64,000 nucleotides of DNA, taken from assembly GCA_021234155.1 (NCBI GenBank), contig JAJEKV010000033.1:2955454-3019453 (forward strand), given 5' to 3'. This stretch comes from Isoetes taiwanensis. Taxonomy: Eukaryota; Streptophyta; Lycopodiopsida; Isoetales; Isoetaceae. Positions 45,941 through 58,900 of the stretch are shown here, one piece after another. Under the pieces are notes generated by a model. The model worked only from the letters and a program-made list of their open reading frames with translations. It did not search any database and was not told the DNA's origin. The number at the start of each line of letters is the position of its first letter. Within the stretch, counting starts at the first letter, position 1. Made by a program: the position numbers and the translations under genes.

Positions 45941-47551
45941 TGTGACGCTCCCAGAATATATACGACCCTCGGACGTATACATACGGGGACTTTCCCCTCC
46001 CATGGCAACCATCTCATCATGAGCAGGGCCCTCCGTCTATTTCAGGCCATCTATGAAATGAGGCCCGAAAGAAGGACACGAAGGGGTCATTCGGCCCACG
46101 CCTTCAGTGGGACTCCTACGTCGCGGAAGCATGAATACAAGGGTTAGCACACAGCATGAATATACATAAATAACCACCACGAGGGGTGGCGCATCCATCT
46201 AATATACCAACGGCGTAGAATATGCATCTAATCCTAGGAAAACACTCAGAACCGGGTTCTACCCGCTCGGACTCCGTGAGGATCGGACCGAATTTGGGCC
46301 TCAAGGGATCAGCAGACCAGGAGTCTTGGCATGGCGTTGGCTGGCATAGAACATTGGCTGGGGTTGTCCACTCCATCCGCCCCTCCTGTGCACACTTTGC
46401 AGATGGGTCGATTCATGCTATGGCTTTGCTATAGCCTTCCGGAGATGCAAACTCAGGGCATCACCCTCTGAGCCTACTCCAGGTTCATGACGCCTGGTCC
46501 GATGAGGCAGGTCGGGGAGGCGTCCCCTTCCGAGAATCCGCGGTGGTTCCATGGGTGAGCTAGAGAATACGTCGCGCATCGGCTGACCCCCGCATCCGTG
46601 CCGACTTACTCACCCTAAATCTACTCAAAGTGCATGGTGCTCCATACGGATCACACCTCTACACCCGGGGAGTGTGGGACCCATACCGGCCCTCAACGTG
46701 ACCGGCTATTAGGCCTAGCCCACTGTAGGAGTCTCAGGAGCCTTGTATGCTCATGCAAGACCCCACCCCTCATGTCACCACTATGTTCCTTGTCTGGTGC
46801 TAAGCCAAACCATAGCATCTAGGACCCGGTGGGTTCTTGTGCACGCCGCCGCATTTAATGGGGCATGCAGGCTTATCTAGGAGCATACTACAATACTGCG
46901 GTTCAGAGGCCTCTACCCCCGTAATCCCCGTTTGAGTCAGATTAAACAAAGAACTAACAATCCATCCTTCGGAGTAAGAACCGTAATTGAATATTAAGAG
47001 AACTTGTTTGTACAATCAAGGGTTAGTTTCTATGATTGATTCACAAAGAGAACAGAGAGAGACGGACACAACCAAATGTTAACTAGAATTCACATAGCCA
47101 CCTACCTGAATTCTGGCTGGACTCGTTTCCATGGGGCGCCTCCATCTTCTGGGAGTTGAGAATTCAATTTGTTACTTCACGAGGGGCATTGTTATGGTGA
47201 TCTTACGCAAGTGTCGATGGCCCTTTTCCTTACGGCCTTCCTTGGTCGATCTTCAGGAGTCAATCCCAGGGATAGGGGTCAAGTTGGCATCCAAACTTGG
47301 CAATCCCCATGCTACCCACTCGATTGGGGCAGGTGGCGCCTTCCCAAATGGTAATTAGCCTAATTTCCTAGGTTATAGGTTATTATTATTAATGTGTTAA
47401 ATTAGCATAGCTAATTTAATCCTTTTTAAGGTAACCCCCTAGGTTGCAATTAAGTTCCCATACCCCCATGGTAGCGTACCTTTAGGGAGTGGCGTGCTTG
47501 TATTTTATGCGTGTCCGTATAGTAGACCCGTATAAATCGTGGAGCGTCACA
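45941..47551 (-). repeat. 3' LTR, complete, 1,611 bp
   Basis: Bounded by an 11-bp terminal inverted repeat, TGTGACGCTCC at 45941 and GGAGCGTCACA ending at 47551. 45941 to about 46720 matches 63236-64000 in the same orientation. The two LTRs differ by many 1-3 nt indels at C/G-rich spots as well as substitutions. Confidence 0.93.
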
Positions 47552-47564
47552 TTCTCCCTCCTTA
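47552..47564 (-). other. Polypurine tract
   Basis: Read on the minus strand, AAGGAGGGAGAA lies directly before the LTR start TGTGACG. This is the expected site for plus-strand priming. Confidence 0.85.
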
Positions 47565-48201
47565 AAAATAATGTTTGTCCTCGGCATTGGGGTTAGGTAA
47601 TTGAATACATATACGTAAAGCACTGAATTAGAAAATGAAGTTAAGAATATAACATTAATACGTTGAGATTATAGTAATTCGGACAGTAATACATTGAAGT
47701 TAAAATATCAAAGTACAAGCACCAAGGTGCCCGATACAAACTTATGATCAAGGGAGTTTAGGACGAAGTCCCATTTAAAACATTTCGGCGACAAAAAAAT
47801 CACACATGTGTAGACAAAACCAATACGGGAAAAGTTGGGTCATCAGCAACCCTCTATACAAAGGCGGTGCGACTTGTTCAGCGGCCTGCACACAACCATA
47901 TATCCGTAGGTTAATAATATGATTAAGTTGTGGTTGAAGGACCACCCCCTACAAAAAAAAAAATTATCTAGAAGGGAATCTATCATGTGTATAATGCGGC
48001 TTGCAATTCATTGTGGCATAAGGAATGGTGGAGTTCCCCAGATATGGCGGAATGAACGCAATCTATTTACTAGATGCCTTCCTAGTAATTAGCGGTCATG
48101 TCAACATCAACAATACACACCACGCCCTAGAGAACACGAAGGTGATCTCATCATCGGTTATTATTATCATATCGATCGTCTACCCCTCTAAAACATGATT
48201 C
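47565..48201. other. Retroelement 3' untranslated region
   Basis: A non-coding segment between the chromodomain stop and the polypurine tract. No other feature seen. Confidence 0.6.
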
Positions 48202-48887
48202 TCAGTCAATCAAGCCTTCAAGCTTACCGCCGGGAGCGGGGTTGATAGCATCGTTGATGGTGCGGCCTTGAGATTCCCGCATGAAGTCCGGATAGTGCTT
48301 CTCAAGGTCTATCTTCATCACCCAGGTAGCATCTTCAACTGGTAAGTGCTTCCACTTGACCAAGTATTGCAACATTTGAGTCCTTCTGGTGTGTTTGTAA
48401 GCTCGATCAAGAAGAGCTTCGGGCACTATCTCCGGCTACTCTTGATCATTTCTAGGAGGGTAGGGGTATCCAAAACCTCCCGGATCGGGTGTGTTGTTCC
48501 TTGAAGACTCCGCGGAAAGACCTTGTGGATTTTCAAGCGGGGTGGCAAGTCCAAGCGATATGCCTGTTCTCCTATACGTTCAGTAATCCTGAACGGCCCA
48601 GCCCATCTGGGTGCCAATTTCTTACAGTTACCAATTTTAAGCTTGGCTTGTTTTACTTTGATCTTAAGCCAAACTGATTCGCCCACCTGGAAGATTCGTG
48701 GGGTTCGGTGCTTATCCGCTAGACTCTTCTGACGACTGCGTGCGGCCAATAAGTAATCCCGAACTTCTTCCACCAAGGCCTGCATTTCTAGAAGGAGTTG
48801 TTGCGAGACCTCCACTTTAGAAACAGGATTATGCCACGTGTCGGGAGTAAGACATTGATAGCCATAATTTATCATGAAGGGAGACAT
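48202..48887 (-). CDS. pol: integrase C-terminal part and chromodomain
   Basis: 48887-48426 starts MSPFMINYGYQCLTPDTWHN (integrase C-terminal region) and contains LADKHRTPRIFQVGESVWLK, then APRWAGPFRITERIGEQAYR and LDLPPRLKIHKVF, the typical GPF/Y module. 48426-48202, in another frame, holds the chromodomain: LQYLVKWKHLPVEDATWVMK and KHYPDF. Chromodomains direct insertion to marked chromatin in this lineage. A frame change near 48430-48500 separates the two. Confidence 0.9.
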
Positions 48888-48981
48888 TCTAGAAGACTCC
48901 TGCTTTGTCTTTATTGTAGGCTTAATTCTACCAAGTAAATATAATCAGCCCATTGTATTTGTTTACTCCATACATAGCTTC

Positions 48982-49509
48982 TTAGCATATCTTCGATAAT
49001 ACGATTGACACGTTCGTTTGACCATCATCGCCCGAGGATGGTAGGCCGTACTCATGGCAAGCTTGGTGCGGATGGTGGCGAAAAAATCCTTCCGAATGCA
49101 TCGCGACAAACTTAGGATCCCTATCCGATACAATTACTCTCGGCATCCCGTGCAACCTGAAAATTTCCTTTGCAAAGAGCAAGGCGGTGTCGAAGGCGGT
49201 GTCCGTGGTGCGACATGGCAGGAAGTGAGCCATCTTTGATAATTTGTCGACCCACGACCATTAAGGCATCATACCCGAGATGCGTGGAAGCCCCACAATG
49301 AAATCCATGGTTATGACTTCCCACTTGGCGTTGGGCACATCCAAAGGTTGCAACTCCCCGGGAACTCTTAATTGCTCAGCCTTGGTTTGCTGACAAACCT
49401 GACACTGTTTGATGTACCTAGCAATATCCTTCTTCATGGAAGGCCAAAAATAGCTGGAGCGGATCTTAAAGTAAGTTTTCATAGAACCCGCATGTCTGCT
49501 ATAGGGCAT
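48982..49509 (-). CDS. pol: integrase zinc-binding and catalytic core
   Basis: 49509-49261 begins in the zinc-binding region ([20 protein letters not shown] with CQxCQQTK) and continues to [17 protein letters not shown], with the first catalytic Asp in MDFI. 49233-48982 reads [20 protein letters not shown], then [14 protein letters not shown] with the second catalytic Asp in SDRD. Frame changes occur near 49260 and 49080. The last catalytic Glu lies in the broken region 48900-49080. Confidence 0.88.
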
Positions 49510-49699
49510 TTGTGTGTGTCATGGAGAATCACTTTTCGCGACCTTTGAAGTCATTTGGAACACACAACTTATCTTTGTAATATAATAAATTGCCCTCCTT
49601 CTTATATGAATGGAATGCTTCACGTTCTCTATCGGTACGGGCTTCCTTACCCAAACTTTCCCAAATATTCTGAATTATTCGGGATCGTGGCCAAGGTCT

Positions 49700-50928
49700 G
49701 TTCTATTTGCTTCCCAAACTTCATTTGGTGAGTGTGGAAATGGCATTACAATGGGTGCGGGTTATGAAGGGATGGCGTGACAAAGCATCCATAACCACAT
49801 TGTGCTTCCCTGGTTTATATACAATCTCGAAGTCATATTCCTCGAGGAATTCCATCCATCTCATTTGGCGGAGGAGATTGATTTATTTTGGGTGGATAAA
49901 TAGCGGAGACTCGATGATCCGTATATCGGCTGAAATCTTCTACCAAGAACGGAGAGCACGAACAACTGCCCGGCAATTCACGGTCATGGGTAGGATATCG
50001 CTGCTCACGCATCGTTCATCTTCTTTGAATCGTAAGCAACAACTCTCCCTCCTCGCATTAGAACTCCACCAAGAGCTATCTTACTAGCGCCGGTGGCTCT
50101 TGATTATCCTTTTCGAGGATCGGGCAAGGTAAGGGCTGGGTGCGGATGTTAAGGCATCCTTGAGCTCCTGAAAAAGAGCTTGGACTTTTGTTTTCCAATG
50201 TTCCATCCAATCCTTTACTTTCTCATGCCTTGTGAGATTAGTAAGAGGTGCGGCAATTGTTGCAAAATCCTTAACAAATTTCCGATAATATCCTGCGAGT
50301 CCCAAGAAACTCCGGACCTACGAAACATTAGCTGGAATGGCCAATCCTTTCTTTGCTTCTATCTTAGCTGGGTCTCAGCAATTCCTTCGGCTGAGATAAT
50401 ATGCCCCAAATAGTCTACCCTCGAGTGGCGAACTTGCATTTAGAGAACTTGGCAAAGAGCTGATGGCGCCTTAGCTTTTTTGCAAAGCTAATCGAAGATG
50501 TTGTTCATGTTGCTGCAAGGTTTTACTATAGATGAGAATGTCATCAAAGAAAATGACAATAAAGTCATCCAAGTATTGGCGGAAGATGTCATTCATCAAC
50601 CGCATAACGTTGCAGGGGCGTTGGTCAATCCAAAAGGCATGACAGTGAATTCATAATGCCCATACCTGGTACGAAAAGCAGACTTATGGATGTCCTCTTC
50701 CTTAATCCTTATCGATGGTACCGGGCGCAAATCAATCTTTGAGAAATATTTTGCTCCTTGTAAGCTGGTCCATAAGATCATCGCCCTAGGCAAAGCATAG
50801 CGATTCTTGATGGTATGCTTATTGAGTTGCCTATAATCAATACACATCCTTAAGGAGCCATCTTTCTTCTTGACAAAAAGAATAGGAGCCAAATGGTGAA
50901 ACATTGGGCGAATAAACCCCAAATTCAA
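49700..50928 (-). CDS. pol: reverse transcriptase and RNase H
   Basis: RT begins [20 protein letters not shown] at 50928 and contains [28 protein letters not shown] (first catalytic Asp) and [15 protein letters not shown], to 50596. The second catalytic motif, [10 protein letters not shown] (usually Y/F-x-DD), follows at about 50525-50560 in another frame. RNase H/connection: [33 protein letters not shown] (50305-50180), and distal parts to about 49700. Frame changes are frequent. Confidence 0.88.
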
Positions 50929-51494
50929 GTAACTCTTGTAGTCTGTTTCTTAAGCTCGCTAACTCAGGAGGACTCATTCGATCTGGGGCTTTTCTTTGGT
51001 AGGCTTAGTACCTGGTTCAAGAGTTATCTCACATTCCACCCCTCACGAAGGAGGAAGCTTGTGGATCTCATCGGAAAAAGATCGCTAAATTCTCGAAGAA
51101 GGTTAGCAATGTCCAGATGGTAAAGGCGTCGATTACTTGCTGCTTTGTTTGAGTCCGACTCAATGGAAGCAAGTTTAATGAGGCAAAGGAGTTCATTCTA
51201 GCATTATAGCTTTTCCTAGCTGCTTCATTGACATTGACTGCATGGCGGAGTGTAATGAATCACCTTTTATCGTCACACGTGCTCCATTAGCGGCGTTGAA
51301 GGTGACCTCCCGTTTCTCACAGTCTATGTGGGCCCTGGCGACGCAGCTAAAAACTCCATTCCCACAATAAGATCATATTTGCCAATGTCCATTAATTGGC
51401 ACCCAAGGCAAGCTGGTGCACACGGCAGCTGCATTTTAAGGTTAATACTGGCGCCATGAGTGTGTCCGATTTTACCGCTAGCTAATGTGGTGGC

Positions 51495-51809
51495 TTAGGT
51501 GGGGATCTCAACATTTCCGGTTGCGATTGCACGGGCCATTCTAGGAGAAGCAAAATTATGCGTACTACCCGTGTCCATCAAAATTATGAAGGGCTTACTG
51601 TCTACTTGGCCTATTGTAGAAATAAATGAATATTGACTTTCGGCGTTACTGTTTCTATAGCGGCAAGAATATGAGGCGCACCATGAATACTTTCGGGAGC
51701 CTCGTCCTCCCGCAGCAAGATTGGACTCCAAATCTTCCCAATCCAGTCGCCATGGCGGTGAAAGCGATCTGGCGTGGCGACGGACAGTGCATGAAGTGTC
51801 GGGCCTCAT
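51495..51809 (-). CDS. pol: retropepsin-like protease
   Basis: The frame contains GQVDSKPFIILMDTGSTHNF followed by AS; DTGS is the aspartic protease active site. Its 5' part overlaps the end of gag, where a zinc knuckle CYRC...HFMHC is split by a frame change near 51795-51815. Confidence 0.82.
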   Translation of the reverse strand: MRPDTSCTVRRHARSLSPPWRLDWEDLESNLAAGGRGSRKYSWCASYSCRYRNSNAESQYSFISTIGQVDSKPFIILMDTGSTHNFASPRMARAIATGNVEIPT

Positions 51810-51918
51810 GCACCGGTAGCATGCCTTATCCGTGGAGCTGTTCTTCGGCCTCTTTAGGAATGGATTGTAAGAGGCCCGAATTTCCTTACCAAAGCATTGT
51901 TACGCTTATTCGGGCGTG

Positions 51919-52941
51919 CTAAAAGCAACTTTCTTCTCCGGCGTCCATAAGAATTGTCTTTGAGAGGGCCCCGGACTTGGCGAGCGGGGTTTGTAAGGTG
52001 TGGTGGGCGGCGGGGCTGCGAGTAAGGAGCAGTCGCGGATCTTGGTTCTTTGGCGTGTCTTCCTCAAGGCTTAATGCCTTAGCTTCCGCCTCGCTCATCG
52101 ATTTTGGGTCTATGGCCTTGACCATACGTTTGATGGATGGGGCCAACCCTTCAATGTAGCCCTCTCGCCCTTTTTTCATTCATTCCGGTACATACAACCT
52201 CAAACGCATGAATTCGTCGGTGTAGGCTGCTGCACCGACATGCCCTTCGTTCCAACTGTAGAAGGTGCGAATCTGTTGGCATTTGTGCGACGCGAGGCAC
52301 GTAATGCGATTTAAAAGCCTTAGCGAACTTCTTGAACTTGCATCCGCTCTCGTCCGGTGCTTAGCTCTGGCGTAACCCTTCCACCAAATACGGGCAGCTC
52401 CGGTAAGGTTCGTGGTGGCTACCTTCCCTGTATCTTTCTCTGTCATTCCGTAGGACTTCCCGAATTCCTTCATTTCGTCCAACCAAGATTCCGCATTCAA
52501 GCCTCCTCTGGATTTCCCATCAAACTGAGCCAACTTCCGGTTTTTCCATATACTAGTGATGGCTGTATCAACGGTTTTTCGGTACTCCTTATCCTTACGC
52601 CTTGAATGGTCATTGTCTGATAGCGAGGATCCGGAAGAACCCGAAGTGGTTGAATGTGAGGAAGCAGCGCTATCCTTAGAGGAACTTCGATGACGCTTAG
52701 TATGAGTCCTCCTTTGTACCGGTACAGGGCTAGCTCTGGGAGGAGATGGCTGTTGTGCAGGTGGACTCACTGGTCGTGGAGGTAATTCCGGTCCGTCCTC
52801 CTGAGTATGTGGCAGTGGATTGGTATGCAAGATATAAGCCTGTAACTCACCGAGTTGCCTTTTCATTAACATCAATTCCTGTTTAGGGGGTGAGCCCTCT
52901 TGGCGTTGGAGGGTGTTTGCCAAAAGCGTACGCATTACCAC
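51919..52941 (-). CDS. gag capsid region
   Basis: 52941-52180 (253 codons): a Pro/Ser-rich N part (PPRPVSPPAQQPSPPRASPV), a Ser-rich linker, then the retrotransposon gag core (WLDEMKEFGKSYGMTEKDTG, ARIWWKGYARAK) and AAAYTDEFMRLRLYVPE. 52179-51919 continues in the next frame (REGYIEGLAPSIKRMVKAID). It packages element RNA into virus-like particles in the cytoplasm (family knowledge). Start uncertain; extra reading frames lie upstream. Confidence 0.82.
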
Positions 52942-52999
52942 CGATCTATAGGAATCATTTATGAAAATATAAGCAGATTTACATTAATGTACAATCCCT

Positions 53000-53587
53000 T
53001 TTTAAGTTAATCGAGACAAAAGTATATACAAACAGAAAACAATATTTGTATTTCATTCAAGTTGAGTACAACAACGGGTTGATTGATACATGGATTGAGA
53101 CAAAAGTAGGTATGATACAATGGGAACTTGTAAAGTTCTACTTGCACACAGCGTAACCACAACAACGAAAACATAACGGAAGAGACCAAGCCTAGGGGTT
53201 GGCGAAGGGAAGTCTGAGGATCGGCAGAAGCGGTACTCTCCCGTCTGACTCGGACGAAGTTTATAAGCGTGCCCGGGCTTGGACAATGATTGCTTGGTAC
53301 TCCCATGTTGGGCTGATAATCGAGAAGGTTAAAGAGCCTTCAAGATTGCATAAAAGAGTTGCCAAAGATGGTCGTTTATGCCCTCGAAGGCTTCGTGCAC
53401 TGGTCATATTCCGGTGGTCCCAGTGCGACCACGGGGTCATCTTCGGATCCTCGAAAAGCTCGATCCCTGAGGATGTTAACTATCTCCAGCCCTTTGTCAG
53501 GGTCGTAGAGTTCCCCTGGTGGCGGTGGTTCGGTTTCATAGCCCTCCTCCCACTCTGGATATTCACCATATCTCTGGCCATAATCCT
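53000..53587 (-). CDS. Extra retroelement reading frame, 3' part
   Basis: On the minus strand from 53587: DYGQRYGEYPEWEEGYETEP, then PPPGELYDPDKGLEIVNILR and DRAFRGSEDDP, an acidic Pro-rich segment, followed downstream by a frame change. It is the continuation of the frame that ends at 59314 on the other side of the CACTA insertion. Function unknown. Confidence 0.55.
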
Positions 53588-54129
53588 CACACTAACCCCA
53601 AAATCTGCTCTATGTGTAGTTTTTTGCTGTCTTTTTTGCAAAAAAAAAACACTTAAACACCACCCATAGTAATGTTCCGAAAATGCTAGAAAACACGTGT
53701 AGTTTTTTAGTGTTGTTTTTTTACACATAAAAGACATGTAGTTTTTATGCGTGGTTTTTGGAAAAAAAACAACACATAGTTTTTATGTGTAGTTTTCACC
53801 GTGTAAAACAACCTGTAAATTCTATGTGTGGTTTAGAGAAAAACGTGTGTTTTTCAGTAAAAACAACATGGTTTCAAGTGTGGTATTCACCTATAAACAA
53901 CGCATGGTCTTCATGGTCTTTCTGTGTTGTTTTTTTTTTAGTGTTGTTTCTAGTGTAACTAGACATTGTTTATTTTCAATACAAGACACGTTGTTTTCGA
54001 TATTACAACATGTGGAAAACTAATATTACTACAGTAAAAAGAAAAACTACATGGCATGTCCACACATTGAAAAAAAAAAACATTGTTTTCATGCGTCGAA
54101 ACTAAAACTACAACACTATAAAAAAATTA

Positions 54130-56310
54130 CTACAGGTCATGTCCACGTAGGCTTTTGATTTTCTTCACCTTATGGGAATCGAACCCAAACAAGTCCTTTC
54201 AGGCAATAACAATGAAATAGAATGTCTACAAAAGCATGGGCTAGCATTATCTACTAAAAAATGAGAAGCCACTTACAATAATTGTGAACATGTATTTAAT
54301 TGGTAACCTAATCTGCAAAAAATGCATATCAGTCTAACTGACCTCCTTTTATCAGTATGTCAACATGCTGCTTTTAGATTTGTTCCATGCTCAAAGCCAC
54401 GGTTTCCTATTCCATGTCACCAATGGCTTATTAGGACAATATTTCATAAAAGGAAAAGAAGGGATATTCTGATTAGAAATGTTAATTACTCATGTTTAAA
54501 GCCATTGGAAGAGGTAAGCTCTGATAAGCTTTTGTAGGCAGATTCAGGTCAAAAATCAAAGCAAAAAAAATAGAGTACCTACTAAAACCCGAGAAAACAA
54601 ACTCTGATATCTGTTCTTGTTCTTTGTATCTTCTATACGCAAACCAGATCCCTGTAGTTTTAAAGCAAATGGATAAAATGTTTGAGAAAAAAGTAAGGAC
54701 TATCAACATAGTAAAGGACTTGCATCTTTTACCTCAAATAATGTATCAACAAGATAAGACAATGGGCTGAATCATGTAGTTGCAGGCCAAAGCAACTAAA
54801 CTAGCATCCCTGTGGAAGCAAACTGCCTACTACAACAAAATGAAAAAAATCGTCATAAACAAAGATAACATAAAAAAAAATTCAAAATCATCATAAACAA
54901 AACAAACAGCCTGAACCAAATAGATCAGCCTAGAAGCAGATCTAAATATAACTACCTTGCTAAAGATCAATGGTAGTTAGTTTATTGTAGCTTTACCAGC
55001 AGATAGTGATATTTATCCATTTCCATCGCCAAAAGGTTTATCTGTAAGCCTCAATACAGATGGCATTCAATGACCTCTGCAAGTAAATGATTAGCAAAGA
55101 TTGATGAAAAATGTCAATAACAAACTATAAGAAAACATTTTGCTGAGATTTGTGGATGATTGCCGCTATTTAGGGCTCAAAAAATACCAAGAGGGCAGAG
55201 GTATATGTGCTCTGGAACCGTAAATGCATGTACCTAGAAACAAGAGAAAAGAATAAATGTAAGATAAATCATGCATGTACCTAGAAACAAGAGAAAAGAA
55301 TAACTGTAAGATAAATCATGGGCTATGCGAGCTTACTTCCATTACCTTTCTTCATCATTGATCACTAAATATTCAAGCTCCATTTGGTGTACCCTGCATG
55401 TACCGACAGCTCAGAAACGATAAAACAGAGGGGCTACAAGCTTAGTATCTACATTCTATAAAAAGCCTTAACCTTTTCGGAAAGATTTGTAGATGATCCC
55501 ATCGCTGCATAGATCGATTGGGGCAAAAACATACAAAGGGCAGTGTTGATCAGCAAATCTAAAAGTATGAACGGCATACAAGAGGTCCATTCAGGCATGT
55601 TTGGGCATCTCCAGCCACCTCGGCATGTTCAGCTCCGACCCCTTTGGCTATGGCGACAAAGAAAGAGAAGGGAGGACGACCGCTTTGGCTATGGCTTGAC
55701 GAGAGGAGAGAAGGGCGGCCGCCAGAGAGAGAAGGAAGGCCCGTATGTGGACAAGCCCCAAATGGAGCAGTGGTAGAAGGATTTAAAATTCCCCCTTTCT
55801 TTTGTTTTTGCCGCCTAAAAATAAAAAATTGCTTCAACCAATAGCCTTTTAGAATTTTAAATTCCTGTGTAGCCGCCTATCACACCGGGGTCTGGGATAC
55901 CAACCCGTTATTTCTTGGGCACGACCAGAATTCCTAGTTGAGGGCTACCCCTGACCAAGATCCTGGCCGCCCCTCAACTCAGCTCGATCTTTGCTCAGAT
56001 ATGTGATTAGGGTTCTAGTCAAAATGTGATTTTTTGTGAGCAATTTTGATTTTTCGTCAAATTTAAGATGATTCCAGGTGAACCAGAACGATTTAGAATA
56101 CCAACAAAAATTTATGGCGTTTTGTGAGGTGATTTGGAGCAGTTCGTCAAAAAGTCAGCTTAAAAACCTGAAATGAGGCGACTAGCAATTTTTGTGAGAA
56201 TGTCCGTAAACGAGACCTTTATGTTTTTTGCTCTAAGGGAGGGTGCCCTTCGATGGAGTATATATGCACAAAACGGCATCATACCTTGCCCTTCGGTGGT
56301 CAGAGCAATG
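54130..56310. other. Interior of CACTA element 2, no gene recognised
   Basis: AT-rich with open frames under 95 codons. The stretch 55600-55770 repeats GCTTTGGCTATGGC-like words and reads as low-complexity Arg/Gly in several frames. Nothing identifiable as transposase. Confidence 0.5.
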
Positions 56311-56316
56311 AGTTCT

Positions 56317-58900
56317 AACATACCACCTAGGCTCCAACATGCCAAGGTGGCTCAACAATGCCACCTGGGCTCCAACATGTTGTCTAGGCTCCAACATGCC
56401 ACCTTGGTGCCTAGGTGGCATGTTTGAGCCACCTTGGCATGTTGGAGCCTAGGTGGCACGTTGGAGCACACGTGGCAATGTTTGAGCCTAGGTGGCATGT
56501 TTGAGGCACCTTGGCATGTTGGAGCCTAAGTGGCATGTTGGAGCCTAGGTGGCATGTTCGAGCCATGTTGGCATGTTGGAGCCTAGGTGGCCTTGGATCC
56601 CACGTGGCATGTTTGAGACACCTTGGCATGTTTGAACCACCTTGGCATGTTTAAGCCTAGGTGGCATGTTGGAGCCTAGGTGTCATGTTTAAGCCTAGTT
56701 GGCATGTTGGAGCCCAGGTGGCCTGTTTGAGCCTAGGTGGCATGTTGGAGCCTAGGTGGCATGTGAGCCACGGTGGCATGTTGGAGCCTAGGCGACATGT
56801 TTGAGGCACCTTGGCATGTTGGAGCCTAGGCGACATGTTTGAGGCACCTTGGCATGTTGGAGCCTAAGTGGCATGTTGGAGCCTAGTTGGCATGTTTGAG
56901 CCATTTTGGCATGTTGGAGCCTAGGTGGCATGTTGGAGCCCACGTGGCAAGTTTGAGCTACCTTAGCATGTTTGAGCCACCTTGGCATGTTCGAGCCTAG
57001 ATGGCATGTTGGAGCCACCTTGGTATGTTCGAGCCTAGGTGGCATGTTTGAGCACCTTGGCATGTTTGAGCCACCTTCGCATGTTGGAGCCTAGGTGGCA
57101 TGTTTGAGCCACCTTGGCATGTTAGAGTCTAGGTGGCATGTTTCAGCATAGGTGGCATGTTTGAGCCAATCTTGGCATGTTGGAGCCCACATGGCATGTT
57201 TGAGCCACCTAGCATGTTTGAACCATGATGGCATGTTGGAGCATAGGTGGCATGTTGGAGCCTAGGTGGCATGTTGGAGCCCACGTTGGCATGTTGGAGC
57301 TTGGGTGGCATGTTGGAGCCTTGTTGGCATGTTTGAGCCTAGGTGGCATGTTGGAGCCTAGGTGGCATGCTTGAGACACCTTGGCATGTTGGAGCCTAGG
57401 CGGCATGTTGGAAACCACATGGCATGTTTGAGCCACCTTGGCATGTTTGAGCCTAGGTGGCATGTTGGAGCACACGTGGCATGTTTGAGCCACCTTGGCA
57501 TGTTTGAGCCGGTGGAAAGTTGGAGCCGAGGTGGCATGTTTGAGACGCCTTGTCATGTTGGAGCCTAGGTGGCATGTTGGAGCCCACGTGGCATGTTGGA
57601 GCCACCTTGGCATGTTGGAGCCTAGGTGGCATGTTTGAGCCACCTTGGCATGTTGGAGCCTAGGTGTCATGTTTGAGCCTCCTTGGCATGTTGGAGCCTA
57701 GGTGGCATGTTTGAGCCTAGGTGGCATATTGGAGCCCATGTGGCATGTTGGAGCTCACATGGCATGTTGGAGCCACCTTGACATGTTTGAGCCTAGGTGG
57801 CATGTTGGAAACCATGTGGCATGTTTGAGCCACCTTGGCATGTTTGAGCCTAGGTGGCATGTTTGAGCCTAGGTGGCATGTTGGAAACCACGCCTTGGCA
57901 TGTTTGAGTCTAGGTGGCATGTTGGAGCCTAGGTGGCATGTTTGAGCCACCTTCGTGTGTTTGAGCCTAGATGGCATGTTGGAGCCCACGTGGCATGTTT
58001 GAACCACCTTGACATGTTAGAGCCTAGGTGGCATGTTGGAGCCAGCGTGGCATGTTTGAGTCTAGGCGGCATGTTGGAGCCTAGTTGGCATGTTGAAGCC
58101 CGCATGGCATGTTTGAGCCACCTTGGCATGTTGGAGCCTAGGTGGCATGTTGGAACATTAGTGGCATGTTTGAGCCACCTTGGCATGTTGGAGCCTACGT
58201 GGCATGTTGGAGCACGTGGCATGTTTGAGCCTAGGTGGCATGTTGGAGCCTAGTCAAAACTTGGCCTTGCTTAGTTGGCATGCCATGTCACCGCTTGAAG
58301 TGCCTAGGTGGCATATTGGTACCTAGGTGGCATGCCTGAGCCACCTTGGCATGTTGGAGCCTAGGTGGCATGTTGGAGCCCACATTAAGTGGCATATTTG
58401 GCACGTTGGAGCCTAAGTGGCATGTTGGAGTCTAGGTGGCATATGTTGGAGCCTAGGTGGCATGTTTGAGCCACCTTGGCATGTTTGTGCCTAGGTGGCA
58501 TGTTGGAGCCACCTTGGCATGTTGGAGCCTAGGTGGCATGTTGGAGCCACCTTGGTCACCTTGGCATGTTGGAGCCTAGGTGGCATGTTTGAGCCACCTT
58601 GACAAGTTGGATCCCACATGGCATGTTTGATCCACCTTGGCATGGTTGAGCCACCTTGGCATGTCGGAGCCTAGGTGTCATGTTTGAGCCACCTTGGCAT
58701 CTTTGAGTCACCTTGGCATGTTGGAGTCTATGTGGCATGTTTGAGCCACCTTGGCATGTTGAAGCCTAGTTGCCATGTTGGAGCCACCTTGGCATGTTTG
58801 AGCCACCTTGGCATGTTGAAGCCTAGTTGCAATGTTGAGGCCACCTTGGCATGTTTGAGCCACCTTGGCATGTTGGAGCCTAGGTAGCATGTTTGAAGTC
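56317..58900. repeat. 19-bp satellite array, about 135 units, with orientation switch
   Basis: Two alternating unit types: GGCATGTTGGAGCCTAGGT and GGCATGTTTGAGCCACCTT. The first roughly 90 bp (56317-56405) are in the opposite orientation (CCTAGGCTCCAACATG). The array flips at about 56406 through GCCACCTTGGTGCCTAGGTGGC. Since 19 is not a multiple of 3, each frame reads a 19-residue repeat (for example MPRWLKHATWAPTCHLGSN). This explains the long frames on both strands. Confidence 0.97.
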
